Of a stretch of 64,000 bases of DNA, positions 37,229-46,636 are shown piece after piece (within the stretch, counting starts at the first letter, position 1; each line of letters opens with the position of its first letter). The position numbers were made by a program, and so were the translations under genes. The notes beneath the pieces are model-generated. The model saw nothing but the letters and a program-made list of their open reading frames with translations, had not been told where the DNA came from and did no database searches. Origin of the DNA: Roseibium album (GTDB lineage Bacteria; Pseudomonadota; Alphaproteobacteria; Rhizobiales; Stappiaceae); the NCBI RefSeq assembly GCF_001404515.1, contig NZ_CXWE01000001.1, forward strand, positions 496,001-560,000. Reading direction: 5' to 3'.

Positions 37229-38362
37229 CTACGTAATATTCGGTATATCTATAATAAACATACAACCAAATCCGTCGCCGTTAGGTTGTATCAGGCCGTC
37301 TTCAACTATAATTTGTCCATCAACTTTATTAATAATTTGCAAAGCGACAGGCAGCCCTAAGCCGGAGCTGTTTTTACTGTGGCTTTTTGAGTAAAATGGA
37401 GAAAATACTTTTTCTCTGAGTGAAGGTGGGATGCCGGGGCCATTGTCGGAAATCGAAATTTTCACTCTTGAACTGTCGTGTTCTGCGACTTCTATACGTA
37501 TTTTCCCTGAATGCTTGGTCGCCTGGGACGCATTTGTAATGATATTGATTAATACTTGTGCGAACAGTGTTTCATTGATTGGAACATTCAGTTCCCCTGA
37601 GATGTTTCTGAAACTAGTTTCAATGGTGATGGTCGGTGGAAGCATCAGTCGAACCAGATCGACTGCTCGAATCAGTCCGGCAGGCAGTGTCGTGACATCG
37701 GAGCTGTCCTGGAAACTGCCGCGTGACAGGCCAAGCAGATTGTCCGACAGGTCGGCGGCCTGGTTTGCACTATAGTGTGCCATTTCCAGGTCCTTGCGGA
37801 TGCCCGGATCCTCGATGTCGGGCAAGTGCAGGGAGATCAGGCTCGTGACCGGGTGCAGCAGGTTGTTGAGCTGGTGGGCCAATGCACCTGACGCCGTTCC
37901 TAGCGCTTCCAGGCGGTTCTGTCCGATATTCCGTTCGGCCTGTAGCCGTTCCTCGGTAATGTCGCGCTGGATGCCGAGATACGCCGACAATTGGCCGGAC
38001 TTGTCGAAGATCGGCGCCATACGCAGGGAATTTATGAAAGGCTCACCGGATTTCCTGTAGTTCAGCAACACGACGTCAACAGGTTGCCGAGCCTCGATTG
38101 CCTGCCTGATTTTGGCGACATCATCCCTGTCCGTATCTTCGCCCTGCAGGAAACGGCAGTTGCGACCCAGCACCTCGTCTGCGCTGTATCCTGTCGTTTT
38201 TGTGAATGACGGATTGACGTAAGTGAGAGGCAGGTCCGGAAGTCTGGCGTCCGAGACGCTGACAGTGTCTGGTGACCCTTCAAGCAGTGACTTCAACAAG
38301 TCGGGCGAGCTATCGGCAATTCTTTCCAGAGCCGCATATCCCTGGTCCAGTCGCTTCTGCAT
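37229..38362 (-). CDS. LOV-domain blue-light histidine kinase
   Basis: A 377-residue soluble kinase. Residues 25-138 are a LOV domain: GRNCRFLQG (65-73) with the flavin-adduct Cys69, flavin-contacting Asn101 and Asn111 (LNYRKSGEPFIN) and Gln132 (YLGIQRDIT). A linker helix leads to the phospho-acceptor His163 (ALAHQLNNLLHP) and an HATPase domain (NIITNASQA, DNGPGIP, SSGLGLPVAL). Blue light should form a flavin-cysteinyl adduct and change kinase activity. ATG 38362 is used because GGGGGGA lies 8 bases upstream; the frame begins at 38392. It heads a three-gene minus-strand group with a receiver and a chemoreceptor. Confidence 0.88.
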   Translation of the reverse strand: MQKRLDQGYAALERIADSSPDLLKSLLEGSPDTVSVSDARLPDLPLTYVNPSFTKTTGYSADEVLGRNCRFLQGEDTDRDDVAKIRQAIEARQPVDVVLLNYRKSGEPFINSLRMAPIFDKSGQLSAYLGIQRDITEERLQAERNIGQNRLEALGTASGALAHQLNNLLHPVTSLISLHLPDIEDPGIRKDLEMAHYSANQAADLSDNLLGLSRGSFQDSSDVTTLPAGLIRAVDLVRLMLPPTITIETSFRNISGELNVPINETLFAQVLINIITNASQATKHSGKIRIEVAEHDSSRVKISISDNGPGIPPSLREKVFSPFYSKSHSKNSSGLGLPVALQIINKVDGQIIVEDGLIQPNGDGFGCMFIIDIPNIT

Positions 38363-38440
38363 GTCTGTTTCCCCCCAAGCACTCAAAGGCACGCCAACAG
38401 GAGGGTAGGCAGAGAAACGGAAAAACGGAAGACTGCAGAT

Positions 38441-39763
38441 TCAGGTTCGAACGAAGTGCAGTTCGCCGAACTGTTTCCGCCAGTCCGAGACACGGCTTGC
38501 CATGGCTTCAGGATCGTTTGACCGCAAGGCTTCGGCGATAAGGCGTGCAAGCTCCGGCATGTCGGTTTCAGTCATGCCCCAGCGGACCAGTTCCGGTGTA
38601 CCGAACCGCAGTCCGTTCATGTCCCCGTCGACAGGCGGTACGGGAAGGCCGATGCCGCACGCCAGGAAGCCGGCCTTGCGAAGCTTCTTCGACGCTGCCT
38701 GTCCACCGCCCAGCGAAGCCGCTTCCAGGGCAAACTGGTGTGATCCGGTAAAGCCCAGCCTGGTAGAAAAGACCGGCAGACCTTCTTCAGAAAGGGCTGT
38801 TGCAAGGGCTTTTGCCGTTGCGGCCATCATTTGCGCGTAGGCAGGTCCAAAGTCGCGCCAATCCAGAAGCGATACAGCCAGCGCAGCAGATTTGGCAGCA
38901 TCGAAATTCGCCGTCAGTCCGGGAAAGGCGATCCCGTCGAGCCTTCTGGACAATTCCTGGTCGTTGGTGACAAGTAGCCCGCCTGCCGGCCCGCCAAGGC
39001 TCTTGTAGGTGCTCATGGTCATGAGATGCGCACCTTCCGCCAGCGGATCGGCGAAGACGCCACCTGCAATCATGCCGCACTGATGGGCCGCATCGAACAG
39101 GACATAGGCGCCAATCTCGTCTGCAATCGCCCTGATCTGCGTTACCGGATGCGGAAACAGGTTGAGGCTCATGCCGATCGTGATGAGCTTTGGGCGCAGC
39201 TCCAGGGCCTGGGCCCGCAAGCCCTCCAGATCGATCGTGTATCCGTCCGGATCAACCGGAGCTTCGTGAATTTCGAGCCCGTAAAGGCCGGCGCAACCCG
39301 GACCATGATGCGTCACATGCCCTCCGACGGAGGCGGGAGGAGCGATGATCACGTCGCCGGGTTTTGTGGTCGCCATAAAGGCGTAGAGATTGGCGATAGC
39401 ACCGGATGCGACCCGGATTTCCGCATATGTCGCGCTGAAAATTTCACAGGCAAGCTCGGCGGCAATCACCTCAATCTCTTCAATCGCCTCCAGGCCCATT
39501 TCATATTTGTCGCCCGGATAGCCGAGCGACGGGCGTGATCCGATGCCGCTGGCCAAAAGTGCCTCGGCCTTCGGGTTCATGACATTGGTCGCGGGATTCA
39601 GGTTGAAACAGTCCCGCTCATGGACCTTGCGGTTTTCTGCAACCAGCTGGTCGACGCGACCGGCAACCTGAGCTGAAGTCAGGGGACGGGTGCTCCTGGT
39701 TATTCCGTCGATACGCGAGGCGACGTTTTGCGGCAACCATGGCCGGAGTTCGTGTGCAGACAT
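38441..39763 (-). CDS. Serine hydroxymethyltransferase-like PLP enzyme
   Basis: A 440-residue fold-type I PLP enzyme related to GlyA. It has GYPGDKYEMGLEAIEEIE, the NLYAFMA block, DAAHQCG (224-230) with PLP-binding Asp and His, and the PLP lysine K254 in STYKSLGGPAGG, where true GlyA has T-H-K-T-L-R-G-P-R-G. These changes suggest a paralogue acting on another beta-hydroxy or alpha-methyl amino acid rather than housekeeping SHMT. It is divergent from a GcvA-like LysR regulator that probably controls it. Confidence 0.75.
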   Translation of the reverse strand: MSAHELRPWLPQNVASRIDGITRSTRPLTSAQVAGRVDQLVAENRKVHERDCFNLNPATNVMNPKAEALLASGIGSRPSLGYPGDKYEMGLEAIEEIEVIAAELACEIFSATYAEIRVASGAIANLYAFMATTKPGDVIIAPPASVGGHVTHHGPGCAGLYGLEIHEAPVDPDGYTIDLEGLRAQALELRPKLITIGMSLNLFPHPVTQIRAIADEIGAYVLFDAAHQCGMIAGGVFADPLAEGAHLMTMSTYKSLGGPAGGLLVTNDQELSRRLDGIAFPGLTANFDAAKSAALAVSLLDWRDFGPAYAQMMAATAKALATALSEEGLPVFSTRLGFTGSHQFALEAASLGGGQAASKKLRKAGFLACGIGLPVPPVDGDMNGLRFGTPELVRWGMTETDMPELARLIAEALRSNDPEAMASRVSDWRKQFGELHFVRT

Positions 39764-39864
39764 TCAGGTTTCTCCAATCCGAATTGCAATCAGAGTGGAC
39801 CCGGGCTTGCACATTCGCAAATCAGATTTTAGAAAAACAAGGGCCAGAAAAAATAGGTCAAAAG

Positions 39865-40755
39865 ATGCCTGTATCACCCCCGACACCTCGAATTCCGTCG
39901 CTCAATGCCCTTCGTGCCTTCGAAGCGGCCGCGCGGCTTGGCGGATTTGCGCTGGCAGCCGAAGAACTCGGAGTGACCCCGGGTGCGGTTGCCGCACAAA
40001 TCAAGTCGCTGGAAGAGGAGATCGGTGCCAGCCTGTTCGTCCGCAGTACCCGAGGTGTGACGCTTACACCGATTGGGCAAAGAGCACTGCCGGCATTCGT
40101 GGAGGTTTTCGATTCTCTGGGCCAGGCGGTGCGCGACCTCAGGCAGGATGCCACGCCCCACAAGGTGCACATTGCCGCACTGCCTGCCCTGGCGCAGCTC
40201 TGGCTCGCACCGCGACTTCCGATGCTGCGAGAAAGACTGCCTGACGTCGATGTGTCAGTGACTGCCATGGAAACGCCGCCAAACCTCAAACGGGTGCCGT
40301 TCGATCTTTGCCTGTTTTACACAAACACCACCCCCCCGGGAGGAGTACAGCTGGGAAGTGAAGAAATCCTGCCGGTCTGCGTTCCCGAACTGGCGCGCAA
40401 ACTCACGCGGCCGGAAGACCTGAAAACTGTTTCCTGCCTGACTGATATTGCATGGGCCGATGACTGGAAGCTGTGGGCGCAAAGAGTGATGCCGGAAGCC
40501 GACTTCAGTCCCGACGGTCCGGTCTTTTCACTTTATTCGGTTGCACTCCAGGAGGCGTTGAGCGGGGCAGGTGTTCTCATGGCACACAAGTCCCTCGTTT
40601 TGCATCATCTCCGGAAGGGAGAGTTGGTGGCCCCATTCAAGACACAGGTGCCGCTCACAGGGAGAATTACAATGTGGATTTTGCCAAGCAGGCATCACAT
40701 TAAAATTCTCAGCGATGTCGTTGAAAGCCTGAAGCAATCTGGTTCGGTATTTTGA
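39865..40755 (+). CDS. LysR-family regulator (GcvA-like)
   Basis: A 296-residue LysR protein. The winged helix (about 10-70) has LNALRAFEAAARLGGFALAAEELGVTPGAVAAQIKSLE, close to GcvA, and the effector-binding domain fills residues 95-290. ATG 39865 is used with AGGT upstream; the frame opens earlier from within the divergent gene's promoter. It probably regulates the adjacent SHMT-like gene in response to glycine or a related amino acid; this is inferred from gene order and the GcvA resemblance. Confidence 0.82.
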   Translation: MPVSPPTPRIPSLNALRAFEAAARLGGFALAAEELGVTPGAVAAQIKSLEEEIGASLFVRSTRGVTLTPIGQRALPAFVEVFDSLGQAVRDLRQDATPHKVHIAALPALAQLWLAPRLPMLRERLPDVDVSVTAMETPPNLKRVPFDLCLFYTNTTPPGGVQLGSEEILPVCVPELARKLTRPEDLKTVSCLTDIAWADDWKLWAQRVMPEADFSPDGPVFSLYSVALQEALSGAGVLMAHKSLVLHHLRKGELVAPFKTQVPLTGRITMWILPSRHHIKILSDVVESLKQSGSVF

Positions 40756-40909
40756 CCATGAGCCGTGTTGGGCTTTTGGACGGCGGGGATGTTTTCATGC
40801 AATGCCGGACGCGAGTGCGAGTACGCAGTTCTACGATTGCGACACTCTGCCTGTGGCGTGCGACATTGTGCGGGCAACTTTCACATCTTTGAATGCAGTA
40901 AGACCGCTC

Positions 40910-40923
40910 TTGATATGAATCAA
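40910..40923. promoter_or_regulatory. Perfect FixK/FNR box upstream of ccoN
   Basis: TTGAT-ATGA-ATCAA matches the consensus exactly. Its centre is 86 bases before the ccoN start, allowing a class II promoter with a leader of about 45 bases. FixK encoded at 29495 is the likely activator under low oxygen. Confidence 0.88.
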
Positions 40924-41002
40924 CGCGGCTCACAGGGAGTCGTGCGCATGGTCGTGCCATCGTTGGCACCTTGCATGGATTCTAATAAACTGGGGCGCTG
41001 AA

Positions 41003-42658
41003 ATGGCACATAAAAAGACCGGTTTGGTCTCGCTCGAGGAGGGTGGTTTCGCCATCTTCCTTGTGCTGCTTGCATTCGTCTGCATCATCGTAGCAGGCAA
41101 GACCTTTGATCAGGTCATGGCTTTTCACGCTGGCATCGGCGCGCTTTTCGCCGCGGTCAGCGTCTTTCTGATCTTCAAGAACTTCTTTGACGATGGCGGG
41201 GAACCTTTCCCGGCCGAAATCGACGGAAAACCGAACTACAATATGGGGCCGGTCAAATTCGGTGCGGTCGCCGCCATGTTCTGGGGGCTTGCCGGGTTCA
41301 CGGTCGGTCTCATAATCGCGCTTCAGCTGGCCTGGCCGGCATTGAATTTCGATCTTCCCTGGACCAACTTCGGCCGGCTGCGTCCCCTGCACACATCGGC
41401 GGTGATTTTTGCATTCGGCGGTAACGTCTTGCTGGCGACGTCCATGTATGTCGTTCAAAGGACGTGCCGTGTGCGCATGCCGGGCAAGATCCTGCCCTGG
41501 TTCGTGATCCTGGGGTACAACGTTTTCATCGTCCTCGCGGGTACCGGGTATCTGCTCGGTGTCACCCAGAGCAAGGAATACGCGGAACCTGAATGGTACG
41601 CCGATCTCTGGCTGACCATCGTCTGGGTCTTCTACCTGCTGTTGTTCCTGGGGACGCTTTGGAAACGCAAGGAACCGCACATCTATGTGGCGAACTGGTT
41701 CTATCTGGCTTTTATCGTCACGATCGCCATGCTGCACATCATCAACAACCTGACGGTCCCGGTCTCGATCTATTCGACCAAGTCCTACATCGTCTGGGCG
41801 GGTGTCCAGGATGCGATGGTGCAGTGGTGGTACGGTCACAATGCGGTGGGCTTCTTCCTGACCGCTGGCTTTCTTGCCATCATGTACTACTTCATCCCGA
41901 AGCGAGCTGATCGTCCGGTCTATTCCTACCGCCTTTCGATTATTCACTTCTGGGCGCTGATCTTCCTGTACATCTGGGCTGGTCCGCACCACCTCCACTA
42001 CACGGCGTTGCCGCAATGGGCATCGACGCTGGGGGCGACATTCTCCATCATCCTCTGGATGCCGTCATGGGGTGGCATGATCAATGGCCTGATGACGCTG
42101 TCGGGTGCCTGGGACAAGCTGAGAACCGATCCGGTTCTGCGCATGATGGTCGTATCGGTTGCCTTCTACGGCATGTCGACCTTCGAAGGTCCACTGATGA
42201 GTTTGCGTTCGGTCAACTCCCTGTCGCACTACACCGACTGGACCATTGGCCACGTACATTCCGGCGCTCTTGGCTGGGTTGGCTACATCTCCTTCGGTGC
42301 GCTCTACTGCCTGATCCCCTGGCTGTGGAACAAGAAGCAGCTTTATTCCCTGAAGCTCGTTGACTGGCACTTCTGGCTGTCGACGATCGGCATCGTGCTC
42401 TACATCACCGCGATGTGGGTGTCCGGTATCATGCAGGGTCTGATGTGGCGTGCCTACGACAGCCTCGGCTTCCTGGAATATTCCTTCGTCGAAACAGTGG
42501 AAGCGATGCATCCCTTCTACATCATCCGTGCTCTCGGAGGCGCACTGTTCGTGCTTGGTGCCGTGATCATGGCTTACAATCTCTGGATGACCGTCCGTCA
42601 TGGCGAGGCTGAGGAAGCCGAAGCCACGCCGGTTGGCTCCCTGGCTCCGGCCGAATAA
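41003..42658 (+). CDS. ccoN: cbb3-type cytochrome c oxidase subunit I
   Basis: A 551-residue, 12-helix haem-copper oxidase subunit. Histidines for low-spin haem b, high-spin haem b3 and CuB are present in the expected blocks ([49 protein letters not shown]). It reduces oxygen to water at very low oxygen in the inner membrane. It is first in ccoNOQP, 12 bases before ccoO, and is preceded by a perfect FixK box. Confidence 0.96.
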   Translation: MAHKKTGLVSLEEGGFAIFLVLLAFVCIIVAGKTFDQVMAFHAGIGALFAAVSVFLIFKNFFDDGGEPFPAEIDGKPNYNMGPVKFGAVAAMFWGLAGFTVGLIIALQLAWPALNFDLPWTNFGRLRPLHTSAVIFAFGGNVLLATSMYVVQRTCRVRMPGKILPWFVILGYNVFIVLAGTGYLLGVTQSKEYAEPEWYADLWLTIVWVFYLLLFLGTLWKRKEPHIYVANWFYLAFIVTIAMLHIINNLTVPVSIYSTKSYIVWAGVQDAMVQWWYGHNAVGFFLTAGFLAIMYYFIPKRADRPVYSYRLSIIHFWALIFLYIWAGPHHLHYTALPQWASTLGATFSIILWMPSWGGMINGLMTLSGAWDKLRTDPVLRMMVVSVAFYGMSTFEGPLMSLRSVNSLSHYTDWTIGHVHSGALGWVGYISFGALYCLIPWLWNKKQLYSLKLVDWHFWLSTIGIVLYITAMWVSGIMQGLMWRAYDSLGFLEYSFVETVEAMHPFYIIRALGGALFVLGAVIMAYNLWMTVRHGEAEEAEATPVGSLAPAE

Positions 42659-42670
42659 GGGAGGACAACA

Positions 42671-43405
42671 ATGTCACTTTGGAAAAAACACGAAGTCTTC
42701 GAAAAGAACTCCTTCGTTCTGCTGGTCGGTATCCTGGTCGTGGTCGCCATTGGCGGCCTGGTCGAGATTGCCCCGCTCTTCTATCTGAAGAGCACAATCG
42801 AGAAGACTGAGGGAATGCGGCCTTATACGCCGCTGGAACTCACGGGTCGCGACATCTATGTCCGTGAAGGCTGCTACCTGTGTCACTCGCAAATGATCCG
42901 CCCGATGCGCGATGAGCTCGCGCGTTACGGCAACTACTCTCTGGCTGCGGAAAGCATGTATGACCATCCGTTCCAATGGGGGTCCAAGCGGACAGGACCG
43001 GACCTTGCACGGGTCGGCGGCAAGTATTCCGATGCCTGGCACGTCGAGCACCTGGTCGACCCGCGCTCACTGGTTCCCGCATCCATCATGCCCGGATATC
43101 CGTTTCTTGCGGAAAACAGGCTGAACACGCGGGACATCCAGTCCGCTCTGACAGTCAACACCATTGTCGGCGTGCCCTACACGGATGAACAGGTCGAAAA
43201 TGCCAGGACCGATCTCCTCGGGCAGGCAATGCCGGACTCCGATGCTGCCTATGCCTTCGAAGAGCGTTGGCCCAGTGCAACTGTCCGCGACTTTGACGGC
43301 AATCCGAAGGAAGTCACCGAGATGGACGCACTGGTCGCCTATCTTCAGGTGCTGGGCACCATGGTCGACTTCTCCATCTACGACGACAAGGCAAACTCGA
43401 GGTAA
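42671..43405 (+). CDS. ccoO: cbb3-type oxidase subunit II, membrane c-type cytochrome
   Basis: A 244-residue subunit with one N-terminal membrane anchor (about 15-38) and a single haem c motif GCYLCHSQ (C68-x2-C71-H72) on the periplasmic side. The axial Met is probably in the later IMPGYPF block. It passes electrons from CcoP to CcoN. It has a strong GGGAGG ribosome binding site and sits between ccoN and ccoQ. Confidence 0.95.
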   Translation: MSLWKKHEVFEKNSFVLLVGILVVVAIGGLVEIAPLFYLKSTIEKTEGMRPYTPLELTGRDIYVREGCYLCHSQMIRPMRDELARYGNYSLAAESMYDHPFQWGSKRTGPDLARVGGKYSDAWHVEHLVDPRSLVPASIMPGYPFLAENRLNTRDIQSALTVNTIVGVPYTDEQVENARTDLLGQAMPDSDAAYAFEERWPSATVRDFDGNPKEVTEMDALVAYLQVLGTMVDFSIYDDKANSR

Positions 43406-43410
43406 GGGCG

Positions 43411-43566
43411 ATGAACGAAACGTATAACGCTTTTGCAAGCTTCGCACAGACCTGGGGCCTGGTCTATTTCGTGGTCCTGTTCGGCATCGTCCTGGCCTAT
43501 GCGTTGTGGCCAAAGAACGCCAAAAAATTCGACGACGCGGCCCAGATCCCGTTCCGGGAGGATTGA
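43411..43566 (+). CDS. ccoQ: cbb3-type oxidase small subunit CcoQ
   Basis: A 51-residue protein from ATG 43411 to TGA 43566, 5 bases after ccoO, with AGGTAAGGG as ribosome binding site (overlapping the ccoO stop). It has a single membrane helix (LVYFVVLFGIVLAYALWP) and a charged C-terminal tail, the CcoQ/FixQ layout. It stabilises the oxidase complex. The ribosome binding site of ccoP (GGGAGG) lies within its last codons. Confidence 0.92.
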   Translation: MNETYNAFASFAQTWGLVYFVVLFGIVLAYALWPKNAKKFDDAAQIPFRED

Positions 43567-43569
43567 ACC

Positions 43570-44448
43570 ATGGCAGATACACAAAACAAGGAAGTCGACC
43601 AAATCTCCGGGGTCGAGACGACCGGCCATGAATGGGATGGTCTTAAGGAACTGAACAATCCCTTGCCGAGATGGTGGCTGTACCTCTTCTACGTCACCAT
43701 CGTATGGGCCGTAATCTACTGGGTGCTTTATCCCGCATGGCCCCTGGTCAACGGGTACACACACGGCATCCTGGGCTCGAACCAGCGCCAGGAAGCAGTT
43801 GCTGCCTACGAAAAGGGGATCGCGGAGCAGTCCGAGTTTGCAGACAAGATCGTGGCAACTGCACTTGAGGACATATCCAAGGATCAGGAGCTGTTGCAGT
43901 TTGCGCTGGCCAGCGGACAGGCTGCGTTTGGTGACAACTGCTCACCTTGCCATGGCTCGGGTGGCACGGGTGCGGAAGGGTATCCCAACCTCCAGGACGA
44001 TACCTGGATCTGGGGTGGAACGCTGGATGACATCCACACCACGCTTCTCCATGGCATTCGCTCGGAAAGTGAAGACACGCGCTTCGGCGATATGCCGGCT
44101 TTCGGTAGCGATGAATTGCTGAGCAGGGACGAAATAAACCAGGTTTCCAACTTCGTCGCCTCCCGTGCCGGTGTCGAAACCGATGACGGTGTGGACCTGG
44201 CTGCCGGGCAAACCCTCTATGAGGACAATTGTGCCGCCTGCCACGGCGACAATCTGGAAGGCCTGCAGGAAGTCGGAGCGCCGAGCCTGATGTCTGCGAA
44301 TTACCTTTACGGAAAGACGCTCGATGACATCAAGAGGCAGGTAGCCACCCCGCGCAACGGTGTGATGCCGGGATGGGTTGACCGCCTTGACCCGGCAACC
44401 GTCAAGTCACTTACCGTATACGTCCACTCCTTTGGCGGTGGTCAGTAA
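43570..44448 (+). CDS. ccoP: cbb3-type oxidase subunit III, dihaem cytochrome c
   Basis: A 292-residue subunit. N-terminal cytoplasmic segment, membrane anchor (about 36-60), then two cytochrome c domains with haem motifs CSPCH (C124, C127, H128) and CAACH (C221, C224, H225). Met ligands are likely in GDMPAFG and GVMPGW. It receives electrons from soluble cytochrome c. It is last in ccoNOQP and is followed by a strong terminator. Confidence 0.95.
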   Translation: MADTQNKEVDQISGVETTGHEWDGLKELNNPLPRWWLYLFYVTIVWAVIYWVLYPAWPLVNGYTHGILGSNQRQEAVAAYEKGIAEQSEFADKIVATALEDISKDQELLQFALASGQAAFGDNCSPCHGSGGTGAEGYPNLQDDTWIWGGTLDDIHTTLLHGIRSESEDTRFGDMPAFGSDELLSRDEINQVSNFVASRAGVETDDGVDLAAGQTLYEDNCAACHGDNLEGLQEVGAPSLMSANYLYGKTLDDIKRQVATPRNGVMPGWVDRLDPATVKSLTVYVHSFGGGQ

Positions 44449-44496
44449 CAAGATGGTGAGGAGACGGCAAATGCGCCGGGTCGCCTGAAGCATTTG

Positions 44497-44535
44497 ATCC
44501 GGCGCAAAGTGTGACGCTTTGCGCCGGATTATTTT
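44497..44535 (+). terminator. Intrinsic terminator after ccoNOQP
   Basis: A perfect 13-base stem atccggcgcaaag/ctttgcgccggat (44497-44509, 44517-44529), loop tgtgacg, then TATTTTC. It separates the oxidase operon from fixGHIS. Confidence 0.88.
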
Positions 44536-44639
44536 CAAGCAATGCTGATATTGATCGGCGATGAGAACGGGATGAGGGTCCCGTTCCGATTGAAGCAGGA
44601 TCCTATTGGGGCAGGATCGCGACAAAGAGGACGGACGGT

Positions 44640-46103
44640 ATGTCTGCGGACACCGATACGCATGAGGACGAGCACTCCGAAGAGTGGTTTGCGTCAGCCA
44701 AGAAAATCTACCCCATGGCAACCCACGGCCTGTTCCGCAGGATCAAGTGGGCGTTGCTGTTCATCACGCTTGGCATTTACTATTTCCTGCCGTTTGTACG
44801 CTACGACCGCGGTCCGGAAGCTCCCGGACAGGCAGTCCTGGTCGATATGGAAAAGGCCCGGGGTTATTTCTTCTTCATCGAGATCTGGCCGCAGGAAGTC
44901 TATTACCTCACCGGGCTTTTGATCATCGCGGCTGTTGCACTTTTTCTGATGAACGCCGTCGCCGGCCGGATCTGGTGCGGCTACCTGTGTCCCCAGACTG
45001 TTTGGACGGACCTATTTCTGTGGGTCGAGAGGCAGGTGGAAGGGGATCGGCGCGAACGCATTGCTCTCGACAAGGATCCCTGGACTTTCGGCAAGGTGAG
45101 CAAGCGCGCTACCAAACACTTCCTGTGGCTCATGATCGCCTGGTGGACCGGCGGGGCCTGGGTCCTCTATTTCAACGACGCGCCGACGCTGGTCTGGCAA
45201 CTGCTCACGTTTCAGGCGCCGATGATCGCCTATATCTGGATCGCGATCCTGACGACAACGACTTACCTGCTCGCAGGGTTCATGCGCGAACAGGTCTGCA
45301 TCTACATGTGTCCGTGGCCACGCATACAGGCTGCCCTTACCGATGAAAAAGCGCTTAATGTTACCTATCGCTGGGACAGAGGCGAGCCACGCGGATCTTT
45401 GAAACAGAACAAGAAGCTTGCGGCGGAAGGTTTGCCCGCAGGCGATTGTATCGACTGTTTCCAGTGTTTTCAGGTTTGTCCGACCGGCGTCGACATCCGT
45501 AAGGGGATGCAGCTTGACTGCATCCAATGCGGTCTGTGTATCGATGCCTGCGACAACATCATGACCAAGGTCGGCAAGCCCACGGGCCTGATCGGCTATG
45601 ATACCGACGAGAACATCGAGCGACGGATCGAAGGCAAGGAGCCGGTCTACGAGATCGTCAGGGTCAGGACCGTGGTCTATGCCGTGATTATCGCTCTCGT
45701 GGGCGCAATCATGCTGTTTGCGCTGCTCAACCGGGATTTTGCCGATATCAGCGTGCTTCACGACCGCAATCCGGTTTTCGTTGAGCAATCCGACGGTTCG
45801 GTGCGCAATGGCTACACCGTGCGTCTGTCCAACAAACGGCGCCATACCAGGGCATTCATGCTCCATGTCGAAGGCATGCCCACGAACACGCAGGTTGAGG
45901 CCGTCGGCGCGGATTCCAATTTTGCCGGTCGTCCGATTATCGAGGTCGGCCCCGACACAACACGTGAAGTGCGTGTTCTTGTAAGTTCGCCGCCCTGGGA
46001 GAAGATGCCGCATTCAACGCCGGTGACGTTCCGCATCACCGAAAGCGTGATGGGTGAGGTCGTAACCGCACAAGATACTTTCAAAGCGCCAGACAAGCCT
46101 TGA
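44640..46103 (+). CDS. fixG: cbb3 oxidase accessory ferredoxin-like protein CcoG/FixG
   Basis: A 487-residue membrane protein with about five membrane helices. Two 4Fe-4S ferredoxin-type clusters are bound by C270, C273, C276, C280 and C294, C297, C300, C304, and extra cysteines lie in WCGYLCP (113-118) and VCIYMCP. A periplasmic Ig-like C-terminal domain (about 365-487) follows. It is thought to reduce copper for cbb3 oxidase assembly. It heads fixGHIS; FixH starts 10 bases later. No FixK box is obvious in the 110 bases before it, so its promoter is unclear. Confidence 0.93.
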   Translation: MSADTDTHEDEHSEEWFASAKKIYPMATHGLFRRIKWALLFITLGIYYFLPFVRYDRGPEAPGQAVLVDMEKARGYFFFIEIWPQEVYYLTGLLIIAAVALFLMNAVAGRIWCGYLCPQTVWTDLFLWVERQVEGDRRERIALDKDPWTFGKVSKRATKHFLWLMIAWWTGGAWVLYFNDAPTLVWQLLTFQAPMIAYIWIAILTTTTYLLAGFMREQVCIYMCPWPRIQAALTDEKALNVTYRWDRGEPRGSLKQNKKLAAEGLPAGDCIDCFQCFQVCPTGVDIRKGMQLDCIQCGLCIDACDNIMTKVGKPTGLIGYDTDENIERRIEGKEPVYEIVRVRTVVYAVIIALVGAIMLFALLNRDFADISVLHDRNPVFVEQSDGSVRNGYTVRLSNKRRHTRAFMLHVEGMPTNTQVEAVGADSNFAGRPIIEVGPDTTREVRVLVSSPPWEKMPHSTPVTFRITESVMGEVVTAQDTFKAPDKP

Positions 46104-46113
46104 GGAGTAAACA

Positions 46114-46626
46114 ATGACAATGGTTCAGTCGAACATGAAAGACCCCAAGGCGATTACCGGCAAAACCGTTTTGATCTGGCTGCTGGGGTTCTTCGGGGTG
46201 ATTTTCGCAGCCAATGCCGTGTTCATCTACCTCGCGCTCGGGTCTTTCCCGGGCGTGGTGGTGGAGAGTTCCTATGAAGCCGGCCAGGGCTACAACCAGG
46301 AACTGGCGGCGGCGAAAGCTCAGGAACAGTTGAACTGGCAGGTTTCGAGCGAAGTCGTTCGGTCAACCGACGACACCTGGAAACTGGTCGTACACGCAGC
46401 AGATGCCGAAGCGACCCCGCTTTACGGCATCGACATCAATGTCCTCTTGAGGCGCCCGGCCCAGGAAATGGCAGACGTGGAAGCGAACCTGCGTGCGGAT
46501 GGCGGCGGGCGCTATGTGGCCGATCTGGAACATCTACCCGCCGGCAACTGGACGCTTGTCCTGGAGATCGAGCAGGACGGAAACCGCAAATTCAAGTCTG
46601 AAAACCGCATATTCCTGAAGGACTGA
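46114..46626 (+). CDS. fixH: cbb3 oxidase maturation protein FixH
   Basis: A 170-residue protein with one membrane helix (about 19-42, VLIWLLGFFGVIFAANAVFIY) and a periplasmic beta-rich domain ending ENRIFLKD. The helix followed by a GFxGVIFAAN-like block and SYEAGQGYN is characteristic of FixH. It works with FixI in copper delivery to the oxidase. GAGGAG precedes ATG 46114, and fixI starts 10 bases after its stop. Confidence 0.9.
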   Translation: MTMVQSNMKDPKAITGKTVLIWLLGFFGVIFAANAVFIYLALGSFPGVVVESSYEAGQGYNQELAAAKAQEQLNWQVSSEVVRSTDDTWKLVVHAADAEATPLYGIDINVLLRRPAQEMADVEANLRADGGGRYVADLEHLPAGNWTLVLEIEQDGNRKFKSENRIFLKD

Positions 46627-46636
46627 GGCACTCCGC

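Noticed and set aside
44550..44575. Possible FixK box before fixG (ttgatcggcgatgag)
   Set aside because: Only the left half matches; the right half differs at several key positions.
45012..46013. 333-codon minus-strand ORF opposite fixG
   Set aside because: Antisense shadow of a well-supported gene.
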